A stretch of DNA of 64,000 bases, from assembly GCF_037975245.1 (NCBI RefSeq), contig NC_092565.1, positions 5,340,499 to 5,404,498 of the forward strand. Reading direction: 5' to 3'. This stretch comes from Apostichopus japonicus. Its lineage: Eukaryota; Echinodermata; Holothuroidea; Aspidochirotida; Stichopodidae. The notes below the pieces were generated by a model, which was given only the letters and a program-made list of their open reading frames with translations, did no database searches and was not told the origin of the DNA. Shown here one piece after another: positions 22,771 to 34,620 of this stretch. Both the position numbers and the translations under genes were made by a program. Numbering within the stretch: the first letter of the stretch is position 1; each line of letters begins with the position of its first letter.

Positions 22771-23935
22771 TATTAACTATTGTACGCTTGCAGTTTCAAA
22801 CAGGTAATGTTTTAGTTGAAATGAAATGATTGCGCATGTCTCTGCTTGTTATAGAGGAGGCTCAGTCGAAGGCACTTGCTCCATGAACTACGCGTTTTTA
22901 CCCCCTCATTTCCAAAAGTTGGATCAGGAATTCTGAGTAGGAGGGTCACGAACAATTTCAGAAAAAAAGCACCAACAAATTAATGAAAGGCAAAATACCC
23001 TTGTCCGTAATAAGTTGTGAAGTGTCTGCGAACATGATGTTGGTTACTGGATAAGGGATAGGTTCGCTTGCCGCGTATTCTTGCTCTACTTTGGATCGGT
23101 TTGATGACATCATCAAACGTTAGGGTTAACCTTTACTACACGATTCAGAAATAGAGGTCTAATAGAACTATGCACCCAAGATAGAGTCTGCGCAAAAAAA
23201 CAAAACAACTTGATCCACTCTCAACTCTATAGTCTCCCGGCATTTGACATGGAGATCGAAGTGTGTAACATGGATGTTGGGTTAGCTTCTAGGACTATAC
23301 GGAAACCCATTAAGGTCATTAGTATCGCAATTTTAACAACAAAATTTGCTCTAGATACATTAAAAATAAATGGTATCCAATGATCCTTAATTAGCAATAT
23401 CTTGGAAACATATTTTGAGGGTAACAGCATATACAAAAGTAGACTACTGAGTTATACTTTAATAAACCAATTTGAGCAACTTTAAAAAAGCTTAAATTAA
23501 GGTTCTTTCTCTCTGCAAAGGAAATTTACCTTTATCCCCCAAGCTGTGTAAGAGAAGGAAGGGTAAAAGGTCTCTTGATAAATAAGTAATACAGTCTTAA
23601 ATGATGGTCTTTCTGTACTCTTCTACGAATCCCAAGTGAAGTTAACTTCGTGACGGGCCTACAGAAAGTTAACCTCAATAAGCCCCTGCTAGCTCTTAAA
23701 CCTAAATTGTGTAATGATGAAAAATCCCATTAAGGCACTTGACATCCTTTCTTTCGGGTGTGTATATGACTGATATATACACACTAAGGGAATCGAGAGT
23801 GAATCTATTGCTTAGAATGATATGCACGATAGAGTGAAGATGGATAACTAACACTCTTTGAGTGGCCTAAAAGACTGACAAACAGGGGCATAATAGAAAA
23901 GAAAGGTAGAAAGAAACGCTGATTAAATCAGGAAA
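22771..23935. other. No gene recognised
   Basis: AT-rich, no conserved frame, no clear repeat on either strand. Confidence 0.6.
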
Positions 23936-23964
23936 TAATGCCAATAACAGAACTACACCAACAC

Positions 23965-24071
23965 ACAACTCATCCATCCTCCCATCCGCCCATCCATCCA
24001 TCCGTCCGTCCGTCCATCAACCATCCAACCATCTACAGGTACCTACCTCACGACATGGCCGTTTGTCTGTA

Positions 24072-24117
<46 letters not shown>

Positions 24118-24193
24118 TTGGTCTGTCTGTCTATTTGTCTGCTTGTCTGTCTGTCTATTTGTCTGCTTGCTTGTCTGTCTGTATCAAAACCTA
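23965..24193. repeat. Compound microsatellite (CCAT/CCGT)n - (TA)n - (GTCT)n
   Basis: A tetranucleotide tract of CATC/CCGT units, then about 20 TA units (24074-24115), then GTCT units interrupted by ATTT and GCTT lie within 230 bp. The frame through it (23938-24207) is low-complexity and not a gene. Confidence 0.9.
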
Positions 24194-24559
24194 AGCTTGT
24201 ATTCTAAGGAACACTGTGACATTTACAATAGACTTGCAAACTGTATCCGCTGACTAAGGGCAAGAAAGTACATGTTAATTACAGCCTATACCATTATCCC
24301 ATGCATATATACTATGATTAATTGTGAAAAGCCCCCGGGAGAAAGGAATCGATTTGCATGTATCGAATGAAAATTTGCGATCACATCGTTTTATTCCTTT
24401 GTTTGTTCCTCTTTGTATTAAGTTTTATAAACATATAGATATGTTATAGAAAACCAGAGAAATAAGATATGACTTATAATTGTCAAGTAAAGGAGTATTG
24501 TTTTGGAAAATATATTGGAAGTTTTTGGTTTATATATATCTGGTATATATAGTATATAT

Positions 24560-24628
24560 ATACAGTATTTTGGAGGTTCTATCGAAAATGCGCATTAACA
24601 AGGCGAAAAGCAAACCCCGTACTGGAAC
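24560..24628 (+). mobile_element. Penelope-like element, left fragment
   Basis: The frame SKMRINKAKSKPRTGT (ending at 24628) resembles the linker before the RVPLV.TY.PGLP block of Penelope-like elements. It continues in frame with LTYNTRQSSSKRVP at 25993 if the intervening insertion and one copy of its 8-bp duplication are removed. No reverse-transcriptase catalytic motif was recognised upstream. Confidence 0.6.
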
Positions 24629-25992
24629 CAGGGACGTAGCCAGGGGGGAGCAGGGGGAGCGACTGCTCCCCCCCTTTCAGTGTCGTTTTTTTTTTAAACT
24701 GTCGTTTTTTTTAGCATGGTATTTTGTCAGTGCTCTTTTGATCTTGAATACTCGTCAGCTCCGTTAACTCGATTATAATCGTAGTTACATTCACGCCTAC
24801 TGATTCAACTACTTACTTAGTTTGGCAGATGCAATTAGCTTAATTTAGCCTATAGCCTGTTACAAGCCTACAGTTGGCCACTGCGTAATAAAATCTACCT
24901 AACCGCACTCTATGGAATGTCACGAACCGTATGCACAACACACCGACAACGATGAAAGTAATAATAATAAATAATTATTACACTGCTAACGATATTTGTT
25001 TTTAGGCCACTGCATATCTGGCTATATTACAAAATCTGATATTTTATATTGTCTATCAGTTAATTCGTCAAACTAAGTCCAGACATTGGACAATAAACAA
25101 GAATCATCCTACTGGAAAAATTGTAAAGAGCACTATGTTTGTCTTTCTGATATATTATGTAAAAGAACATGTAAAAGAATTCAACAGGAAACAAAATCTG
25201 CTGATAATATGATATCATATGATCAGGGGCGTAGCCAGTATGTAGCACTGTAGGTCCGGGCCTATACACTTTTTTGGCCAAGTTATCTTTTTTTTAAAAA
25301 CACCCATATTTCAAATCCATAGGCTTGCTGGACGAGTTTATGATTCTAGACAGGAAAAACTATTGAAATGAACATAGCGAGATTATGGCTAAATTAGGTG
25401 ACCTATTCTTCTGTCATCTAGGCTGTCATTTCTATCGCGTGCCGTTTCATTCAACACTCTACCCGCCGAAAAAGACTAGGATCCGATCTTGTCAGTTTTT
25501 TACCATCTAGTTAAGAACCCGTTTACGCAGATAATATTCAGTTGAGAAAACAGTTGAGAAATTTGCATCAGATGGCAATCGTCGGATAGCTCTCGCCTTC
25601 TCTTATTTAGGCTAACTTAAACATTTACTAGCTACAGTTGCATCAAAGACAATTACTGGCTATAGTTGTATCAAAGACATTTCTGGCCTATCTTTGTATC
25701 TACAAGTATCAGAAGTTGAAATGTACAGTATAAGACTACTCTGTACATGTACCTTGCTAATTTTAAATCCATTATGTAGTATGAATTACGTACTATTTTA
25801 ACTCTTTTGTACACTCGGGAAGGGCTGTTTCCGGCCATCTGGAGGGTTTGTAAAACCAAAAAATTTTCTTGTGCGCTCCGCGCCAACCGATGGTGGCGCT
25901 CCACTCAGATAGTCATGCTTACAACTTTGAAAATCCATATCAATCGCAAAAAAAGTGCTCCCCCCCCTTTCAAAATCCTGGCTACGTCACTG
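24629..25992. mobile_element. hAT-like element inserted into a Penelope-like element, perfect 8-bp TSD
   Basis: Left end CAGGGACGTAGCCAGG at 24629, right end reading inward CAGTGACGTAGCCAGG, finishing at 25992. ACTGGAAC occurs immediately outside both ends (24621-24628 and 25993-26000), an exact 8-bp target duplication as made by hAT transposases. No transposase was recognised in the 1364 bp, so it is non-autonomous. A second left end, CAGGGGCGTAGCCAG, lies inside at 25224, so the element is composite. Near the right end (25871-25903) is the reverse complement of a core found at 58112-58145 and 52712-52745 (AGCGGAGCGCCACCATCGG). Confidence 0.88.
25224..25992. mobile_element. Inner hAT-like copy sharing the right end of the composite element
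   Basis: CAGGGGCGTAGCCAG at 25224 could pair with the same right end at 25992, giving a 769-bp unit. CATATGAT precedes it and does not match the sequence after 25992, so no independent insertion is proven. The minus-oriented part before 25992 resembles 58068-58200. Confidence 0.5.
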
Positions 25993-26650
25993 ACTGGAAC
26001 ATTGACGTACAACACTCGTCAAAGCAGTTCCAAAAGGGTACCTATTGGTTACTGAAATCATACTCTGGTCTCCCACCAGTGACAAATATTACTCAGAAGA
26101 ACTTTCACATACTTAAAAGCACCGAACGTTTGAAATAAATTTCAGTCTCAGAACCACCTGCCATTCCATTTACGAGACCTAGAAATTACCTACGGGTATC
26201 TTTTTCAGGATGACACCTCATCTGAGGCAAACAAAACAGAAGATACGGGATCATCGCACTGTACTGACAAAATTGCAAGACTTACTTACTTGTCGATTCG
26301 ACTGGGGCCTTTCCGAGAGCAACCGAACTAAACTCACGTTCCGAATCCGGCGGAATAGAAGCTGCCTATCTAAAATTGTAATTGACCTCTTCTACTGCAA
26401 TATTTGTAACGTACTATACGTTGGAAAGTCGTAAAGGTTAAGAAACCTGTTACAAACCACTTCAACCTTCCAAATAACTCGATTGAGAATTTACGTGTTA
26501 TTGCCATTGACCAAAATGATTCTTGGACAGACAAATCTAGAAAGGGAAAAGAAAATTCCTGGCAACTAAATCTAAAATTCATTGCACCATTCGGATTATA
26601 CATCAGAAACGACCTGCCTTCCCAGATAAATCAAAGCAATTCCTTTGAAG
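25993..26650 (+). mobile_element. Penelope-like element, right part with GIY-YIG remnant
   Basis: Pieces in shifting frames read SSSKRVP, then YSGLPPVTNITQKNFHILKS and PPAIPFTRPRNYL, then a GIY-YIG-type block with YCNICNVLYVGK, then HFNLPNNSIENLRVIAIDQ and LNLKFIAPFGLY. This is the order found at the C-terminus of Penelope-like retroelements, where a GIY-YIG endonuclease follows the reverse transcriptase. At least two frame changes and internal stops show it is dead. It continues the fragment at 24560-24628. Confidence 0.82.
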
Positions 26651-26888
26651 TTACGACGGAATCGGATTAAAATACTCCGACACGGATATAAAATAATCCG
26701 ATTATCCAAAACTTCAGCTAATCTAAGAGAACTCAGTAAGTCGCTTTGACTTCACAGCCATGCCGACACACTTCTCCAATAAAAAGTTTAAATTCCTGCT
26801 TCTCTTTTTACTTTCGGTGATCATGCGCTGAAGAATTTCTAGTTTTGCTCGAAAGCTCTGCAAAAACCAACATTGGCTGTTTTACTTT

Positions 26889-27205
<317 letters not shown>

Positions 27206-27439
27206 ACCATATACCTCAAACTGATTTTTTATGAAATTCCGTAATAGAAAGCAATTAATTAATTGTTCTTTGGGGCTATAGATCTGAGGACAGTTGTTAC
27301 GATAGGATATACCACAAAATCGTCTTCTTCGTTCTTTTACTATCACTAGCTGACCTACCTTGGGGTTCCATATGTGAATAAGAGATTATTATAGCTAATT
27401 AAGACAATTTAGTTACCAGGCTGACAAAATCATGAATCG

Positions 27440-27570
<131 letters not shown>

Positions 27571-29359
27571 TTATCAATACTGATATGAACGTGTGACGTC
27601 ACGCCATCTATTCAACATATGTTCTTCTTTCAATTATTACCTGAGGGCAGCAATGAGACAAAGTACTGTTGTATAGAAAGACATAAGGGGGCAATTAGAT
27701 TAGCATTCGTATATTGGTCATCACAGTTCACTTTGAGTCACAAACAAGATGAAGTTTGTCTAGATTTTAAGTCCTTCATTGAGTTTAATTCTCGAAAATT
27801 AATTTGCAGGTCACTTAAGGTCAGCTTCATATGATAACTAGGCCTACATAAAGGCACATTTTGTGTCTTAAATTGTCAACAAGCAACGCAACACCACAGC
27901 AAGTCATATGAAATAAATATATGAAGTAACAATACAAATTGAATAGGGTCAAAGTGATATCTTAAACGGTTAAAACGATTTTATCTTATAGGTGTAACGT
28001 TTAATATCAGTTTGAAGAAACTTAATTAAGAAAGAAAGAATGTTAAAATAGATAACTTTGTATATATATATCTATGAAGTGAGCTAGTGTATTACGGCTT
28101 TCTGTTTTCCGGTTAATTCAAATGTTCATTTGTTCCACATTGGTTTTGTAAAACACAATTTGTGCACAAATCTTTAAACTATTAATATATGGGTGTGTAA
28201 TGGAGGAGAGTGCCGATTTGACGGGTATGATACAGAGCCAACAAGAGATTTCAAATTTGAACATTTAACAATAAATTTGATTGGGAACATCAGCCTCCCC
28301 TAATTTTTCCAGGGTGTGCGTTTCTAGGTTACGAAGGGGTTATGCCTTCGCGACAGGTTCCTGGTCATATGTTTTACATCTTTGCCACTCTATACTGGCG
28401 TATAATAATTGAACATTACACTGTGAAAATTAATTCATCATGGTTGAGTTTCACAACTTAACTCAGTTCATTTCATCAAACTAGTACAACATTCCGTAAG
28501 AAATTTATTACGTGATTTCTATACATCCGCTGAATATTCAAATTCAAATTTCCTAATCCTTTAAAGCTAGGTTAAATAACTTAACTGACATTGTATTGAA
28601 TTAATCTGCGTGACCGTTATATGACTTTCTGGCATACGTGGTGTCTATACTGATAACATTTAACCTAGTTATTAAAACCTAACTGCCCCAGACATAATTT
28701 ACGCAGTCATGAAGATGGTTAAGAGCCACTTTTATCTACCTCTAAATATATATGTAATATTTTAACCTATCCCATATCTTGGTATAAAGTTCCTCTATGT
28801 TATCTCTCACTCTATGGCGATTCATTTCTTCTGTTGCTAACAGTAATTTGACTATACCTATAAAAGCTATCTTTAGTGGCAATTTTTGCAACTTTTGGCG
28901 CTCCATAACGGAAATCTATACATAGGCTATAACACGACACGATGCTTAATGCCGCACTAGAGTGCCACAAAGCAGCCGATAAACATAGCAAGAATAAATA
29001 TTGATAGTTAAATAAATTGAGATTTATATAGCCTTGCCGAATCACTTGGTGGCCCTTGAATATTTACTTTAAATTGACGGAAATAATAATCTTTTATTAC
29101 AGTGTTGGGATTTGGTCTGTTTTTTAAGGTGACATTCTGCTGACAGAAACATGAAACCACACATGGTGGAAAAAGAAGCAATAAATTCACTTTACTTTTG
29201 GTGACAATGTTGCCGCAGATGCCGCTTAATCTTCGTCACCGCAAGACTATACATTTTAACGTCACTCAATGTTGAACGGATGTTTCAAGTTTATTCATGT
29301 TCCAGTAAATGTTATCATTCTCACCATTATTCTCTGTAGTCTCCTGGATGGTGATACTA

Positions 29360-29457
29360 GAGAGGGGTGGGGGAGGTGTGTGAGAGGGGTGGGGGAGGTG
29401 TGTGAGAGGGGTGGGGGAGGCGTGTGAGAGGGGTGGGGAGGTGTGTGAGAGGGGTGA
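29360..29457 (+). repeat. G-rich minisatellite, ~22 bp unit, ~4-5 copies
   Basis: GAGAGGGGTGGGGGAGGTGT units repeat head to tail with few changes. Each holds several G runs. Confidence 0.92.
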
Positions 29458-29619
29458 GAATTCCCTGTTTGTTATATTAACATAAACATATTAATTGCTG
29501 TAGTTATCATAATCCTATAGGTTTTGTCTCACTATATATAGTAGCTATATTGGTTATAGTTAAATGAGATATTCTCGTGGAACATGAATGAATGAAACCT
29601 TTACCAACTTCCAAGACAA

Positions 29620-29652
29620 GTTGGCAGAGTGGCAGAGTGGCAGAGTGGCAGA
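29620..29652 (+). repeat. GGCAGAGT octamer repeat
   Basis: Four consecutive GGCAGAGT/A units. Confidence 0.9.
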
Positions 29653-30631
29653 AGTGTTACAATCGTTGAAAACGTAAATTTTTATCCAAACAATTTTAGC
29701 CAATTTCAAGGTCGAAGGTTTACACTTCAGTTTACGTTTGAGAAAATTGCTGTAAAATTTCAAAGCGAGTCATTTGGGTTAGGTCGTTACTTCCGGTCTT
29801 GGTGGCGGAAATAATGAGAAAAGTCCTTCTTTCGAAATTTTGCGCGAAATAGATTAATATTTCTCTGATTAACAATTTTGCACTTCTCTCTATATATTAT
29901 CTCTAATAGATTCAAAAACAAAATTTTTAAACAATCCAATATTTCTTATCCAAATAAGACGCTACCTCGATTGTTTGTTATTTAATCAGTATGTATTTTA
30001 ATTCCTTTGGTGTGACGTAATCAATCTTTTGCCTTTGGTTTAGAATTAGTTATCTTGATATAAGTACAGCAGTCATAACTAATTAATAATGTCTGCAGTT
30101 TGTTAAATGAATACCCTCTATTTTTCTTAGAGCATATCATTTCAACATCTGTCTCTTTTTTGGAATTGTGGAAATGCAAGCATAAGAAAGTAAATAGACA
30201 GTTTGTTCCTGTTTACCAACAATATATTAATACCACTAAGCTCAAGTTACTCAATTGATCCATACTCATACATAGAACAGTTTCCAACATTTTAAGCCAA
30301 TTGAAAGTTTTCCATTTATATGAAGAACGAGAATTTGTGACATTCATCGCGTAACGACTATAGTTATCCATGCATGACAACATTCTCAATGTTTGAGTTA
30401 CTCATTTGGGGATTCTTAACAATAATGTATACTGTGTTATTGCCATCCGTTTGTTGATGTTGTGCTGACTTCACAATCTCCGTTGGTTAAGCAAATAGAA
30501 TATATTATTCAACAACGGATACGGGCCTCAATATTGGTCTTTATCATTTCAACACATATATTTTTAGGACAGTTGAGGAGGTGTACTCAATTATTTTACC
30601 TTCTTGCTTCTCAGCATCATTTTTTTATATT

Positions 30632-30840
<209 letters not shown>

Positions 30841-31430
30841 ATTAAGTCTCTCTCGGTTGAATGAAACCACCAATGCTACTTTAATTCTCGCTAGCTTTTT
30901 CGTAGATTAATTTGAGATACAAAGAAACTATCAGAAACAAACAAACATGCAAGGAAGCAATCAAAGAGTGAAATAGAAAAAGAAATAATGTAGAAAACAA
31001 AAGAAGAATGTCACCAAAAACGAAGGGAGCATATAGTGTATTTTAAGTGTGCTTTATTCAATAATGCATTTCTGGACAAGTACACGTTTACTTCAACTCC
31101 TAACACAAGATTATGAAGTCAGGTAAAATTTCCCAAGGATACAAGAACATGAGTTGAGTCCAGATTTGTTATTTAGCTGGAGTAACAGACACATTGGAAA
31201 GCATGAAACGTTATTAAAACCCTCAAAGTTGTTGTCCAACTTTATATCGCTGATTTTTCTTCTAGATTATGAATTAAAAGCGTAACTTTTAAAATGCAAG
31301 TCTGCAAATATTTCTGTGTTTGTGTGTAATTTGTTAAGAAACTTACACAGTTTGAAGGTTTGGCCACATGCACAATAGCTCATATCTTAATCCATTAATA
31401 CTGATAAAAAGTTTAGAAATCCAAGATATT

Positions 31431-31470
<40 letters not shown>

Positions 31471-32440
31471 ACGTGAAACAGAAAGAGATAAATAGTCACA
31501 CATAAATAAAACACTCACTAAAGCAAAAATTCTAATTATTATAATTTTTGTCAATCTAAGTGAAATATAAGAAGTAATTAGAAAAGTGGAAAAGTCTCAT
31601 TTTTACAAAACCACTTAACAACCAAAATATCACGTTTATCTTTGCAGGGAGAACATATTATTTGAAAAGAAACGGATGTTTTCCAAAATGTCTAAATTCT
31701 AAAAAAAAACCAACAAATGTATTTCCAAGCCGGTTTACACACAGGAAAATCAAACACAGCTTACTCTAACAAATGGCAGTAACATTGAAATGAATCGTGA
31801 ATCTGGAATTACATGTGTCCCAGTTCTTATTTTGTGTTAAGTTTATATCCTTGCCCACAAAGTATGTCACGCGATCATCGGCTGACATTTGGGGCCATAG
31901 GGGTGGGTCCCTTCAGCGTCTGTCGCACCATCCCCTGGGCATACTGTTTGCTCTCCGACGAGTCATCTCGTGTTATCATGTGTTTTACTTCTCTCGAAAA
32001 AAAAGCAAAGCTGTAAATCAAAACTCTTAACATGGCACTTTGTAAAATGCAATTGAAGCAGTTTTAGTTGGCGTAACTTGTAGGGATATATTTGAGGCGT
32101 TCTTGAGGTAGCGTTTTTGGTCATAAAGGGTTCCGGCGGAGTATCGATTGAGGAAGCAGGTCAGACTTTGGGCGCATCAGGTAAATAGAGCACTTCCATA
32201 TTATTTATAATTATTTGGGAAGTCGTTACAATAATAATGATAATAATAATATCATAATTTCAAAAAATGCATTGCTATATTACATTGTGACTTTTTAATA
32301 AGCAGAAGCCATTTATAGCCTACTATATGAATAATGAGTATAGTTTTAATATCCCATAACCTACCCCATCTTTTCGTATTTTGACATATTTCATTTGCTT
32401 TCATACATGTATCGATCGCGTGTGCAGGGACTTGGACTTT
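30841..32440. other. No gene recognised
   Basis: AT-rich, apart from the (TA)n tract. No conserved frame or RNA gene seen. Confidence 0.6.
31435..31468. repeat. (TA)n microsatellite
   Basis: About 17 TA units. Confidence 0.93.
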
Positions 32441-32445
32441 ATAAT

Positions 32446-32707
32446 GATGTCACCTCATTTTGTCTCGAAAGAAAACTTGTTTCTCAATTTGCACATTGCA
32501 ATGATATTGCAGTGCTATATGCATTTTGTCCTTGAGGGGTGGGGGGGGGCGTTGATGGAGTGATGTGTATATACGCAAATAAGATAATACAATAAGAGTT
32601 ATAAAGGGTACTACATCGGGCTGCATCAGTCCAATCGAATTTCTGCAAAGTGCCCTTCGACGTCGGTGCCCCCCCCCCCCCAGATTAAAGTGCTTCCGCC
32701 GCCCTTG
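32446..32707 (-). mobile_element. hAT-like element fragment, CAAGGGCGGCGGAA family, minus orientation
   Basis: The reverse complement starts CAAGGGCGGCGGAAGCACTT at 32707, runs through a long G/C homopolymer, CACCGACGTCGAAGGGCACT and CTTTGCAGAAATTCGATTGG, and follows 57688-57950 collinearly to about 32446. The partner end was not found, so this copy is truncated. Confidence 0.85.
32670..32684. repeat. C homopolymer
   Basis: About 15 C residues inside the hAT-like fragment. The related copy at 57715 has a shorter run. Confidence 0.85.
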
Positions 32708-33029
32708 GTTCTAAGAGAGAAAACAAAGTAACGGGGATGGGCGTGGGGTGCCGGGGGTAATAGAAAACAATGCAAAACAAGGCTTCAGAAGTATAATTTA
32801 ATCTCACGCAAAAACAAATGAAGAAATGATACAAACATTAATCGTAACGTAGCGTGCTCTTAGTCTTTTTCACTGAAAACGCGAAGTTATTAATAACAAT
32901 ATTGCACGAACAAAAAACTCATCCACAGCTAAAAGAAAATCTGCAATATTTTGTAATAAACATATAGCCTACTTTGACGTCACGAGTTTTGAGTAAACAA
33001 ATTATGAAACAGATATTTCACAGTCGGTT

Positions 33030-33035
33030 TTTATT
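33030..33035 (-). terminator. Possible polyadenylation signal of the receptor gene
   Basis: AATAAA on the minus strand about 135 bases after the stop codon, the nearest exact hexamer noticed. Confidence 0.35.
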
Positions 33036-33168
33036 TATTTTATTTACATCATATAGGCCTATTTATTTGCACCATGACCATATCTTTGTAAGATTTGAAA
33101 TAATTTTGCGTATTCTTGTGAAAAGTAGAAAAATATTTCATGATAGGGTTACTAGCTTTTTAATCAAA

Positions 33169-34497
33169 TCACCGTTTGCAAAGAAGAACTTTACCAAATG
33201 CTGATCTTAATTCCCTATTAAAAATAGTATAAATTACTGGATTAAGAACAGAATTGCACCAGCCTAGCCATGTTACAAATTGAAATGCTGCGTAAGAGAT
33301 ATCGCAGGTTTGACAAGCTCCGAGCACCACATTCACGACAAAGAATGGCAACCAACACGAGATGAACACGCCGACAACTATACCGATCACGAACGCTGCA
33401 CGCCTTTCACGCGTGACGGATATTTTGATCCTTTTACTTGTAAATCTTCCTCTTGGTGCAAATGTTGTTCCGTTGACCGTAGATATTGCCATGCCAGTCG
33501 GTGCGTTTAATTCGATGGTTTGGTAGGAAGGGGACGCACGAGCTTCGCTTGCAAGATTCTGTTGCAAAGAATGATGCCCGGACACCGATGGCAGTTTGGA
33601 CGGAGAGTTGCAAGTATTTCCTCTATTTGGGGTTAATTTACTTCCAACTATTCGCTGTTGCAGACTTAATTCCTCAGACTCGGTCACTGTGCAAAGTGGA
33701 TTCTGAAATCCTAACGGTACCACCGTATTCTTCATGGTTACACTCGACCGTACAGTCGTAAAGTCTAGTGATTCTGACGGCGCATCGAAGGTCCTTTCAT
33801 CCGGGAATCTGCGAGATGACTTATCACCTCTGAGCGTGCCGTCTGGTTGCACGGATGATGTCAGTTTTTGTGCCGCATGCGCTATCCTGATGTATAATAA
33901 GACTATGAATAGGCATGGTATGTAAAATGAAACAGCGGAAGATATGATTTGAAACAACGGTTGTACATTCAATATGCAGATACTTTCATCGCTACTGCCG
34001 AATCCACCGACAAAAAGTAGAGCAGGTATACAGACGAGCGTAGAAAGTGCCCAAGAGATGGATATCAACAGAGCAGCGAAACTTGGTTTTCTCTTCATTG
34101 CATACCAAATCGGTCTAGATACGGCCAAGTATCTGTCAATAGAAACAGCACACAGATTCCAAATAGAAGCAGTGCTCATCAGCACGTCCATACCAACCCA
34201 AATGTCACACATAGGTTTACCTAGCAACCACTTGCCACTGTTGATCTCTTGGAACGCCGCAAGGGGCATAACTATCAAACATACTGCTGAATCCGCTGCA
34301 GCTAACGATACCAGTAGGTAATTGGTCACCGTTCGTAAATGCGGAAAACGAATGATAGCTACGCATACCAGAACGTTTCCCGCCAATCCAAATAAGCAAA
34401 TAATAGGGAGCACCACTGCAAAAATAAAATTGATGGAAGTCATTTCAATCCCACCTCCTGCACCAACATCTTCTCCTACCGTTGTTGATTCGTTCAT
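33169..34497 (-). CDS. Dopamine D2-like aminergic G-protein-coupled receptor
   Basis: One intronless coding exon, 442 residues from MNESTTVG to LLCKR and stop. Seven membrane segments lie near 24-49, 60-85, 95-119, 139-163, 182-206, 366-392 and 403-424. Class A landmarks: N41 (1.50), D69 (2.50), disulfide pair C97/C174, amine-binding D104 (3.32), DRY 121-123, S186/S187/S190 (5.42/5.43/5.46, catechol contacts), CWLPFF 381-386, W410 (7.40) and NPVIY 419-423. The ~155-residue third inner loop, 20-residue tail and Cys pair in the last outer loop (395/398) fit D2-like, Gi-type receptors. Position 7.43 is W413, where dopamine receptors normally have Tyr. N2 lies in an NES glycosylation sequon. The frame stays open to 34620, but ttttttgcag|GACATT (acceptor ending 34540) suggests an upstream 5' UTR intron, so the Met at 34497 is chosen. 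Another D2-related amine receptor is the main alternative. Confidence 0.92.
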   Translation of the reverse strand: MNESTTVGEDVGAGGGIEMTSINFIFAVVLPIICLFGLAGNVLVCVAIIRFPHLRTVTNYLLVSLAAADSAVCLIVMPLAAFQEINSGKWLLGKPMCDIWVGMDVLMSTASIWNLCAVSIDRYLAVSRPIWYAMKRKPSFAALLISISWALSTLVCIPALLFVGGFGSSDESICILNVQPLFQIISSAVSFYIPCLFIVLLYIRIAHAAQKLTSSVQPDGTLRGDKSSRRFPDERTFDAPSESLDFTTVRSSVTMKNTVVPLGFQNPLCTVTESEELSLQQRIVGSKLTPNRGNTCNSPSKLPSVSGHHSLQQNLASEARASPSYQTIELNAPTGMAISTVNGTTFAPRGRFTSKRIKISVTRERRAAFVIGIVVGVFISCWLPFFVVNVVLGACQTCDISYAAFQFVTWLGWCNSVLNPVIYTIFNRELRSAFGKVLLCKR

Positions 34498-34539
34498 ATT
34501 GGCATGATCTTGACCGCGCGTCAGTTGGCAAGCAATGTC

Positions 34540-34552
34540 CTGCAAAAAATTA
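34540..34552 (-). other. Probable 3' splice site of a 5' UTR intron of the receptor gene
   Basis: On the minus strand a T-rich tract ends ttttttgcag|GACATT, 42 bases upstream of the chosen Met. The exon would then start at 34539. The first exon was not located. Confidence 0.55.
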
Positions 34553-34620
34553 TGAGAAGAAAGTAGAATGCTTATAATAAAATTATGAATGTCGAACGTG
34601 ATGAGAACATTGACATACAA

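Larger units (their letters stand above)
27600..30630. other. No gene recognised
   Basis: AT-rich sequence containing the GGGGTGGGGGAG minisatellite and a short GGCAGAGT repeat. No frame resembles a known protein. Confidence 0.6.

Noticed and set aside
33280-34321. Plus-strand frames of 60-115 codons over the receptor gene
   Set aside because: Antisense shadows of the 442-residue receptor frame.
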